Shown: positions 1 to 6,343 of the stretch, one piece after another | Position numbering within the stretch: the first letter of the stretch is position 1 | Layout: each line of letters begins with the position of its first letter | NCBI GenBank assembly: GCA_964475685.1 | Contig: CAYYXP010000035.1 | Location: 1 to 24,998 of the forward strand | Direction of reading: 5' to 3' | From: CAVVWJ01 sp964475685 | GTDB taxonomy: Bacteria > Gemmatimonadota > Gemmatimonadetes > Gemmatimonadales > GWC2-71-9 | DNA: 24,998 nucleotides | Made by a program: the position numbers and the translations under genes | The notes under the pieces: model-generated | The model's input: only the letters and a program-made list of their open reading frames with translations | The model's database searches: none | Told to the model about the DNA's origin: nothing

Positions 1-598
1 AGCGGATTCGCTCGTTCAGGATCTGTCGCGCCCGCCACTCCGCCGCCTCCGCCTTCTCCAGCAGCTCCAGACCCCGCAACAGCATGGGCGCCGACTCCGC
101 GGACGCGGGGTCGAGATCGGAACGCATCGCCCAGTAGGCGCTGCGGGCGGCAGCCGCGGCGAGGAAGGTCCCCGTGGCCGCGTCCCCGAGCGCGCTCGGC
201 GCGCCGGCATCCGCCATCATGACGGCCAGGTCCGCCGCGGCGACCGCGCCCTCGAGAAGATCGAGTTGAATCCGGGCGGCTTCACCGAGCGCATCGGTCC
301 GTGCCTCGCCCCGGGCGCCCAGGAAACGCTCGAACGCCTCGGCCTCGCGCACCGCGAGGTCCAGCAGCTGGTCCCGGAGTTGCGGCGCTCGGCCGAGGAC
401 CGAGCGGGCGCGCTCGTGGCCCACGGCGTAGCGCTCCTTGCTGTGGGTGAGCGCGGCGACCATCTGTGCGAGCGCGGCAGCGAGAGAGGCCGCTATCGCG
501 GCGGCGGCACCTCCGCCGGGGCTCGGCGGCAAGGCGGCCACGGCGCCGATCCAGTCGGCGAGCGGAGTCCGGGAGGTGGGGCGCGGGTCACTCGTCAT
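1..598 (-). CDS. Cyclodeaminase/cyclohydrolase family protein (FTCD_C type), 3' end cut by window edge
   Basis: Translating the minus strand from the ATG at 598 gives an open frame of 199 codons that runs off the left edge. The protein starts MTSDPRPTSRTPLADWIGAV and continues with a glycine/alanine stretch (PPSPGGGAAAA, about residues 24-34). This matches the PTPGGGSVAA signature of the formimidoyltetrahydrofolate cyclodeaminase / methenyltetrahydrofolate cyclohydrolase family. Further on, SALGDAATGTFLAAAAARSA resembles the conserved helix of the same family. Such proteins are all-helical cytosolic enzymes that act on folate one-carbon intermediates, either deaminating formimino-THF or opening methenyl-THF. 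Stand-alone members are about 200 residues, so little is probably missing. The gene is divergent from trpS. The family call is firm; which folate substrate it uses cannot be told. Confidence 0.85.
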   Translation of the reverse strand, partial: MTSDPRPTSRTPLADWIGAVAALPPSPGGGAAAAIAASLAAALAQMVAALTHSKERYAVGHERARSVLGRAPQLRDQLLDLAVREAEAFERFLGARGEARTDALGEAARIQLDLLEGAVAAADLAVMMADAGAPSALGDAATGTFLAAAAARSAYWAMRSDLDPASAESAPMLLRGLELLEKAEAAEWRARQILNERIR

Positions 599-659
599 CG
601 GTTCGATCTCGGTGGCAAAGGGAGGTGGAGAGCCCAGTAAGTCCAAGGACGACACTGTC

Positions 660-688
660 TTGCGTGGTCGGTGAGAACCGGGTAACTT
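660..688 (+). promoter_or_regulatory. Candidate trpS promoter placing the transcript start at the start codon
   Basis: TTGCGT (660-665) and TAACTT (683-688) are separated by exactly 17 bases. The expected transcription start is at about 695, against an ATG at 696, so the mRNA could be leaderless. No good Shine-Dalgarno sequence precedes the ATG. The hexamers are only moderate matches to the sigma-70 consensus. The call rests on the spacing and on similar arrangements at 3880 and 17780. Confidence 0.4.
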
Positions 689-695
689 GCCGACC

Positions 696-1682
696 ATGCC
701 GCGCATATTCTCGGGAATCCAGCCCTCCGGCGAGCTGCACATCGGCAACTGGCTCGGTGCCGTGCAGAACTGGGTCAATCTCCAGCTTCGCTACGACTGC
801 ATCTATTGCGTGGTGGACCTTCACGCAGTCACCGGACAGTACGACCAGGCCACGCTCGCTCAGCGGACCCGGGAGATGGCGATCGGCCTGCTCGCTTCGG
901 GGATCGATCCCTCGCGCGTGGTGCTCTTCGTCCAGTCCCACGTGCCCGAGCACTCGGAGCTCCAGTGGCTCCTCACCACGCTGACGCCGATCGGCGAGCT
1001 CGAGCGGATGACACAGTTCAAAGATAAGGCGCAGCGATTCGAAAGCGTGCCGGCGGGCCTCCTCTGTTATCCGATCCTGATGGCCGCCGACATCCTGCTC
1101 TACCGCGCCGACCTCGTCCCGGTAGGAGAAGACCAGACCCAGCACCTGGAGCTGAGCCGGGAGATCGCCCGCAAGTGGAATACGGAGTTCGGAGGCGGCA
1201 CGGATTACTTTCCGGAACCGAAGGCATTGCTCACCGAGGCCAAGCGTATCATGGGCCTCGACGGACAGGCCAAGATGTCGAAGAGCCTCGGCAACACCGT
1301 CGGCCTGCTGGATGGCCCGGAGGAGATCTGGGCCAAGCTCCGGCCGGCCATGACCGATCCCGCTCGGGTCACCAGGAAGGACCCGGGCACCCCCGAGGTC
1401 TGCAACGTCTACAGCCTCCACCGGTACTTCTCGCCTCCCGAGACGGTGACCGCCGTCGGGGAACGCTGCCGGTCCGCCGCATGGGGCTGCCTCGACTGCA
1501 AGCGGGTGCTGGCCGATAACATGATCAAGACGCTCGCACCGATTCGGGAGCGCGCGGAGGAACTTGAGGGCCAGCCCGGTCGCGTCGAGCAGATCCTGGG
1601 CGATGGTGCCGCGTCGGCTCGCCGGATCGCCGGGGCGACGATCCGAGAAGTGCGGGACCGGATGGGGTTCCTGGCAGGGTGA
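696..1682 (+). CDS. trpS: Tryptophan--tRNA ligase
   Basis: This 328-residue class I synthetase charges tRNA-Trp with tryptophan in the cytosol. The N-terminus MPRIFSGIQPSGELHIGNWL carries the HIGN form of the HIGH motif (residues 15-18), and KMSKS lies at 193-197. Length and layout are normal for bacterial TrpS. The C-terminal part has the CRSAAWGCLDCKR segment, found in many bacterial TrpS sequences. The ATG at 696 is preferred over an in-frame TTG at 687 because family members begin a few residues before the SGIQP motif. The gene is divergent from the folate cyclodeaminase-family gene and is followed 24 bases later by the PilT-like gene, so the two may be co-transcribed. No T-box-like leader fits in the 97-base divergent gap. 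Confidence 0.97.
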   Translation: MPRIFSGIQPSGELHIGNWLGAVQNWVNLQLRYDCIYCVVDLHAVTGQYDQATLAQRTREMAIGLLASGIDPSRVVLFVQSHVPEHSELQWLLTTLTPIGELERMTQFKDKAQRFESVPAGLLCYPILMAADILLYRADLVPVGEDQTQHLELSREIARKWNTEFGGGTDYFPEPKALLTEAKRIMGLDGQAKMSKSLGNTVGLLDGPEEIWAKLRPAMTDPARVTRKDPGTPEVCNVYSLHRYFSPPETVTAVGERCRSAAWGCLDCKRVLADNMIKTLAPIRERAEELEGQPGRVEQILGDGAASARRIAGATIREVRDRMGFLAG

Positions 1683-1706
1683 TGGCCATCGGCTAACCGA
1701 GGTCCC

Positions 1707-2792
1707 ATGGAAAAGATCATCAAGGCCGCAGTCGAGCGGGGCGCGTCCGACCTCCACATCAAGGCCGGCGACGTCTTCCGTGCGCGCATCAACGGCAAGC
1801 TCGTGGCCCTCACCAAGCAGCGGCTCACGCCGGACCAGACCCGCGCCATCGCCCTCAAACTCATCAACAGCAACGACGACAGGGCCCGGATCGACGCCCT
1901 GCGCGACTTCGACTGTTCCTGGGGGATGCCGGGGGTGGGCCGGTTCCGCGTCAACGTGCTCCGGCAGCGGTCATCGTTCATGATCGTGATGCGGGTGATT
2001 CCGTTCACGGTACCGACCATTGAATCGCTGCGGCTTCCCGAGGTGCTCACCCAAATCGCCGCCTCGGAACGGGGCCTCGTCCTGGTGAGCGGTGTCAGCG
2101 GCAGCGGGAAGAGCTCCACCGTGGCGGCGCTGGTGCACCACATCAATCTGAAGCTGCACAAGCACGTCGTCACCGTCGAAGATCCGATCGAGTTCCTCCA
2201 CCGCGACGTCAACTGCTCCATCACCCAGCGGGAAGTCGGGGTGGACACCGATACCCTCGCCGTCGGGCTCCGGGCCGCCCTCCGTCAGGACCCCGACGTC
2301 ATCGTGCTCGGCGAGCTGGTCGACGCGGAAACGATTGACATCGCCATCAAGGGCGCCGAGACGGGTCATCTGGTCATCGCCACCCTTCCGACCTCTGACG
2401 CCCTGACGACGGTCGAGAGGGTGCTGACGACTTTCCCCAGGGAGGAGCGAGAGATCGGGCGCATGCGCTTTGCCGAGGCGCTCCGCGCCATCGTCTCCCA
2501 GCAGCTCCTGCCGATGAAGGGCGAGAAGGGCCGGGTACCCGCGGTGGAGGTGCTCCTCGCCACTCCCGCCGTGCGCGACGCGATTAAGAATCCGGCTCGC
2601 AGCGCCGAGGTGCGCAAACTGATGGCCGACGGCAAGAAGCAGCACGGGACCCAGACCTACGAGCAGCACGTGGCGCAACTCGTCGAGGCAGGACTCATCA
2701 CCCAGGACACCGCCAGGGCCGCCGTGGCACTCGTCGGGGCGTCGTCGGCCGCCCCCACGGCCAAGAGAGGCTCCAAGGCGACGCCGGCCTGA
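1707..2792 (+). CDS. PilT-like type IV pilus ATPase with altered conserved motifs
   Basis: This 361-residue protein matches PilT/PilU retraction ATPases along its whole length. The N-terminal domain includes GASDLHI (12-18) and GRFRVN (78-83). The C-terminal RecA-like domain has a Walker A motif GVSGSGKS (129-136), an Asp box VEDPIEF (157-163) and a Walker B region DPDVIVLGE (195-203) with the catalytic Glu at 203. PilT proteins hydrolyse ATP at the inner membrane to retract pili. Two near-invariant family residues differ here: the Arg of GEMRD is Val (GELVD, 202-206), and the second His of the His box is Pro (ATLPTS, 225-230). The C-terminus (about 344-361) is an Ala/Lys-rich tail. It may be a divergent PilT paralogue or a PilU-like accessory. 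The minor-pilin operon lies about 4 kb downstream. Confidence 0.9.
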   Translation: MEKIIKAAVERGASDLHIKAGDVFRARINGKLVALTKQRLTPDQTRAIALKLINSNDDRARIDALRDFDCSWGMPGVGRFRVNVLRQRSSFMIVMRVIPFTVPTIESLRLPEVLTQIAASERGLVLVSGVSGSGKSSTVAALVHHINLKLHKHVVTVEDPIEFLHRDVNCSITQREVGVDTDTLAVGLRAALRQDPDVIVLGELVDAETIDIAIKGAETGHLVIATLPTSDALTTVERVLTTFPREEREIGRMRFAEALRAIVSQQLLPMKGEKGRVPAVEVLLATPAVRDAIKNPARSAEVRKLMADGKKQHGTQTYEQHVAQLVEAGLITQDTARAAVALVGASSAAPTAKRGSKATPA

Positions 2793-2803
2793 GCCGTCAT
2801 CCG

Positions 2804-3883
2804 GTGCCGACCCTCGACGAGACCCTGCGGAGCCTTCTCTCCATACCGCGCGAGGCCGGCACTCCCGCAGCCGCCCGCGCCAGGGATGTCGTGGCCGAAC
2901 ACCTGCGATCGCTCGGCTACACGGTCACCGTCCAACGTTTCACCTTCCACCCATCCAGCCTGAAGGCGTTTTCCCTGTTCGGCGCCGGTCTGAGCGGGGT
3001 CGCCGTGGTGTTGCTCCCCCTCCTGGTGCTGCCGACGGTGCCGCCATGGGGTGCGCTGGTGATGCTGATCTCAGGGCTCGGCGGCCTCCTGCTGTTCACC
3101 GTCGGCGTCGGGCTCGGCCGGATCCCTCTCGGCGGCGAATTGCGAGAGGACGCCAATCTCCTGGCCGTGCGCGGGGGCGTCCCGGTCACACGGTGGATCG
3201 TCGCGCATCTCGACACCAAGGCGCAGCGGCAGTCGATGGCTGGGCGTCTCGTGGCGGTGTGCGTCGCAGCGGCGGTATTGGCGGCGCTTCTCGCCCTCGC
3301 CGTCGCGCGGCTCTCGGGCCCGCTGCCGACCGGGCTCGCCGCGGCGGGCGCCGCCACCGCGCTCATCGCCGGCGCGCTCGCGGGCCGGGGCGGGCTCCAC
3401 GGGAGTTCTCCCGGCGCGAGAGACAACGGCACTGGCGTCGCCGCCGCCCTGGCGTGCGCCGAGGCGTCGCGCGACCCGGCGACGGGTTTGCTGCTCACTG
3501 GGGCCGAGGAATTCGGGTTGGTGGGAGCCAGGGTCTTCGCCGAGGCGGAAGGGGCCCGACTGGTTTCGTGCGTCGTCGTCAACCTCGACACGATCGACGA
3601 AGAGGGGACGCTGTACCTGGTGACCCACGACTGGCGAGGCGCCCCGCTCGCGCTCGCGGAAGGGTCGCGACTGGCCGCGGCCGGATTCGCTCCCCGCGCG
3701 CGCCGCCTGCCGCTCGGCATCCTGGTGGACAGCCTGCCCCTCGCGCGGGCCGGCGCGCCGGCGCTGACGATCGGACGGCTGACCTGGCGGACACTGCGTC
3801 GCATTCACACGCCCAATGACACAGCGGACGGGCTCTCGTTCGCCACCGCGAAGCGTGTCGGGACGGCCCTCGCAGCGAATTGA
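2804..3883 (+). CDS. M28-family zinc aminopeptidase-like membrane protein
   Basis: The GTG start lies 11 bases after the PilT-like stop, suggesting one operon. The 359-residue protein keeps the M28 metal-site pattern: H135 (AHLDT), D207 (GARDNGTG), catalytic E235 with E236 (GAEEFGL), D262 (NLDTID) and H335 (RIHTPND). Such enzymes are di-zinc exopeptidases or related amide hydrolases. Unusually, hydrophobic segments interrupt the fold: about 55-78 and 82-104 before the first ligand, and about 147-168 and 177-193 between H135 and D207. Known M28 proteins usually separate those two ligands by a short loop. The metal site is therefore complete but embedded in a protein with four probable membrane segments. 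The substrate is unknown. Confidence 0.82.
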   Translation: MPTLDETLRSLLSIPREAGTPAAARARDVVAEHLRSLGYTVTVQRFTFHPSSLKAFSLFGAGLSGVAVVLLPLLVLPTVPPWGALVMLISGLGGLLLFTVGVGLGRIPLGGELREDANLLAVRGGVPVTRWIVAHLDTKAQRQSMAGRLVAVCVAAAVLAALLALAVARLSGPLPTGLAAAGAATALIAGALAGRGGLHGSSPGARDNGTGVAAALACAEASRDPATGLLLTGAEEFGLVGARVFAEAEGARLVSCVVVNLDTIDEEGTLYLVTHDWRGAPLALAEGSRLAAAGFAPRARRLPLGILVDSLPLARAGAPALTIGRLTWRTLRRIHTPNDTADGLSFATAKRVGTALAAN

Positions 3884-3908
3884 CCTTTGCCTCGCAAGCG
3901 CATAGGTT
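3880..3908 (+). promoter_or_regulatory. Candidate purA promoter
   Basis: TTGACC (3880-3885) is followed after 17 bases by TAGGTT (3903-3908). The -35 element matches the sigma-70 consensus at five of six positions and the -10 at three of six. The predicted transcript start at about 3915 gives a leader of about 55 bases that contains the hairpin at 3924-3949. The -35 element overlaps the stop codon of the peptidase gene. Confidence 0.5.
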
Positions 3909-3923
3909 TGGCTGAGGATTCCG

Positions 3924-3949
3924 GAGCCCGGTGAGGGGCTCTTTTCTTT
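3924..3949 (+). terminator. Terminator-like hairpin in front of purA
   Basis: GAGCCC (3924-3929) and GGGCTC (3936-3941) form a perfect six-base-pair stem with a six-base loop, followed at once by TTTTCTTT (3942-3949). This is the form of a Rho-independent terminator. It may end transcripts from the trpS-pilT-peptidase genes. If the promoter at 3880-3908 is real, it may instead act as a leader attenuator for purA. Confidence 0.6.
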
Positions 3950-3969
3950 GGCTCACCGGAGGAAGCGGC

Positions 3970-5253
3970 ATGTTCGACGCCAGGACCACCTGCGTGGTGG
4001 TCGTCGGGGCGCAGTGGGGGGACGAAGGGAAGGGCAAGCTGGTCGACGTCCTCTCGGAGCGCGCCGACTTGGTCGTGCGGTACCAGGGCGGCGCCAACGC
4101 CGGCCATACCGTCGTGATCGAGGACTCGCAGTTCATCCTGCGCCAGATCCCCTCCGGTATCCTGCATTCATCCGCCATCTGCATCGTCGGCAACGGTGTG
4201 GTGCTCGAGCCTGAGACCTTCTGCGGCGAGTTGGACCAGCTCAACGAGCGGGGGATCGATACCGCCGGGCGGATCTTCGTGTCCGAACGCGCCCACCTCG
4301 TTCTTCCCTACCACAAACTGCTCGATGCCGCCCACGAGAAGAGCCAGAACATCGGCACGACGGGCCGTGGCATCGGACCGGCCTACGAGGACAAGTACGG
4401 CCGCCGGGGGGTCAGGGTCATCGATCTCCGTCAGCCGGGCTGCGTGCGGCAACTCCTCGCGGGCCGGGTCGAGCGCGCCAATCGGCTCCTCGGGTTGATG
4501 GGCAGCGCCGAGCGTGCGTCGCTCGATTCCCACGTGGCGCTGCTCGAGCGGCTGGCGCCCAGGATTCTTCCCCTCGCCGCCGATACCGGGCTCATGGTGC
4601 ACCGCGCGCTTCGCGACGGGCGCAAGGTGCTGCTGGAGGGGGCGCAAGGCTCCATGCTCGATGTGGATCATGGCACCTATCCCTATGTGACATCCTCGAA
4701 CACCACGGCCGGTGGCGCCGCGGTCGGCGCGGGCATCGGGCCCACGGCCATCCATGGCGTCCTCGGCGTGGTCAAGGCGTACACGACGAGGGTCGGCAAC
4801 GGCCCGCTGCCCACCGAGGCCGAGAACGGCCACGAGGAGCGGCTGCGCGAGCTGGGCGGGGAGTTCGGCGCGGTGACGGGCCGCCCGCGACGGTGCGGCT
4901 GGTTCGATGCCACCGTCGTCCGGTATGCCGCCAGGGTGAACGGGCTCACGGCGCTGGCGGTCACCAAGCTCGACGTCCTCGACACCTTCGACGAGATTCC
5001 CGTCTGCACCGCCTACCGGCTCGGCGATGAATTGTGCGGCGAGATGCCGGCCGAAGTCGAATTGCTCGGGCGGGTGCGGCCGAGCTACGAGATGCTGCCG
5101 GGCTGGCGCCAGCCCATCGGGGGAAGCCGCCGGCTGTCCGATCTCCCGGCGGCCGCCCGCGCGTATCTCGACCGGCTGGAGTCGTTGTCAGGCGTGCCGG
5201 TGCGCTACGTGAGCGTCGGGACCCGGCGGGACCAGATCATCGAGGTGTCCTAG
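3970..5253 (+). CDS. purA: Adenylosuccinate synthetase
   Basis: This 427-residue enzyme joins IMP and aspartate using GTP, the first committed step from IMP to AMP. The N-terminal loop GDEGKGK (17-23) contains the catalytic Asp (D18), and NAGHT places the partner His at 46, as in the family. Further family motifs are TTGRGIGPAY, the EGAQGSMLDVDHGTYPYVTS region and TKLDVLDTF. Length is normal. The ATG at 3970 is chosen because GGAGGA (3958-3963) lies at good Shine-Dalgarno distance and the protein then begins just before the conserved strand; an in-frame GTG at 3931 falls inside the terminator-like hairpin. The YpdA-type gene starts one base after the stop, so translation of the two is probably coupled. 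Confidence 0.97.
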   Translation: MFDARTTCVVVVGAQWGDEGKGKLVDVLSERADLVVRYQGGANAGHTVVIEDSQFILRQIPSGILHSSAICIVGNGVVLEPETFCGELDQLNERGIDTAGRIFVSERAHLVLPYHKLLDAAHEKSQNIGTTGRGIGPAYEDKYGRRGVRVIDLRQPGCVRQLLAGRVERANRLLGLMGSAERASLDSHVALLERLAPRILPLAADTGLMVHRALRDGRKVLLEGAQGSMLDVDHGTYPYVTSSNTTAGGAAVGAGIGPTAIHGVLGVVKAYTTRVGNGPLPTEAENGHEERLRELGGEFGAVTGRPRRCGWFDATVVRYAARVNGLTALAVTKLDVLDTFDEIPVCTAYRLGDELCGEMPAEVELLGRVRPSYEMLPGWRQPIGGSRRLSDLPAAARAYLDRLESLSGVPVRYVSVGTRRDQIIEVS

Positions 5254-5254
5254 C

Positions 5255-6283
5255 ATGCGAGGAGCGACGGAAGAGACCGATCTCCTCGTCATCGGCGCCG
5301 GGCCCTGCGGCCTGGCGACCGGCATCGCGGCCCGGACCGCCGGAATCCCCTGCATCCTGGTGGATCGGCGCACGGTCGTCTCGACCATAGACCGGTACCC
5401 CCTGGCGATGACCTTCTTCTCGACACCGGAACGGATCGAGATCGGCGGGGTCCCCTTCATCGCGAGCCACGAGAAACCCACCCGCCAGGATGGCATGCTC
5501 TATTATCGCCGCGTGGCCGAGCACTACGAGCTCGACGTCAGGCCGAAGGAGGATGTCTCCGAGGTCACCCGGGAGCCCGACGGCCGGTTCCTCGTCGAGG
5601 TCGTCCGCCCGCACGATCGGAAGACCTACCTGGCCCGGGAGGTGGTGTTCGCCACCGGCTACTACGACAATCCGAACTTCATGGGGGTCCCCGGCGAGGA
5701 GCTGCCCCATGTGACCCATTACTTCGTGGAGGGCCACCCCTACTGGCACCGCCGTGTCGTGGTGATCGGGGCGGGGAACAGCAGCGTGGACGCGGCGCTC
5801 GAGTGCTGGAGGGCAGGGGCGATGGTCACGCTGGTGCACTTTGGCGAGGGGTTCGACCGGACGGTCAAGGCGTGGGTGCTGCCCGACATCACCAACCGGG
5901 TCAAGCAGGGTAGCATCGGCGTCCGCTGGCGGTCCCGAGTCGGGGCCATCACGCCGACCGATGTCGAGGTCGTGTCGGAAGACACCGGCAAGGTCGAGCG
6001 GATCCCGGCCGATGCAGTGCTCGCGATGACCGGCTACCACGCGGACACCACCATGCTCCGCCGCCTGGGCGTGCCGGTAGACCCGGCCACCGGGGTGCCC
6101 ACCCACGACGAGGCGTCCATGAGCACCCCCGTTCCCGGGGTCTACCTGGCGGGCGTCATCGCCAGCGGCAACGATGCCAATCGGTTGTTCATCGAGAATG
6201 CGCGGGGACACGGCGAGCTGATCGTGCGCCACCTGCAGGCGGCGCGCAGGGCAAGGCCGGGGGGCGTCACGCCGGCGGCCTGA
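5255..6283 (+). CDS. ypdA: YpdA-family FAD/NADPH disulfide reductase-like protein
   Basis: This 342-residue flavoprotein has an N-terminal FAD dinucleotide fold with GAGPCG (14-19) and a second nucleotide fold GAGNSS (172-177) for NAD(P)H. The Cys in the first motif (C18) corresponds to the conserved Cys of YpdA, the putative bacillithiol-disulfide reductase. No CxxC redox pair like that of thioredoxin reductase is present, which supports YpdA over TrxB. In known bacteria YpdA keeps bacillithiol reduced. Whether this organism makes bacillithiol or another small thiol cannot be judged here, as no bshA/B/C gene is in the window. The start is one base after the purA stop. The gene ends just before a strong bidirectional hairpin. 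Confidence 0.85.
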   Translation: MRGATEETDLLVIGAGPCGLATGIAARTAGIPCILVDRRTVVSTIDRYPLAMTFFSTPERIEIGGVPFIASHEKPTRQDGMLYYRRVAEHYELDVRPKEDVSEVTREPDGRFLVEVVRPHDRKTYLAREVVFATGYYDNPNFMGVPGEELPHVTHYFVEGHPYWHRRVVVIGAGNSSVDAALECWRAGAMVTLVHFGEGFDRTVKAWVLPDITNRVKQGSIGVRWRSRVGAITPTDVEVVSEDTGKVERIPADAVLAMTGYHADTTMLRRLGVPVDPATGVPTHDEASMSTPVPGVYLAGVIASGNDANRLFIENARGHGELIVRHLQAARRARPGGVTPAA

Positions 6284-6290
6284 CCCCTGA

Positions 6291-6332
6291 AAGACGAACA
6301 CCCCGGGGATTCTCTCCCCGGGGTGTTCGTTT
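6291..6332. terminator. Bidirectional intrinsic terminator between convergent operons
   Basis: CGAACACCCCGGGGA (6295-6309) and TCCCCGGGGTGTTCG (6315-6329) form a perfect 15-base-pair stem around a five-base loop (TTCTC). One further A-T pair, and then a G-U and an A-T pair, can extend it. The short A-rich and T-rich flanks suit use from both sides. It sits between the ypdA stop (6283) and the pilX-like stop (6344), which face each other. Confidence 0.85.
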
Positions 6333-6343
6333 GCTCCCTGGCG

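Noticed and set aside
588..1757. A 389-codon minus-strand frame opposite trpS
   Set aside because: It is antisense to a complete trpS and overlaps the start of the real minus-strand cyclodeaminase-family gene in another frame.
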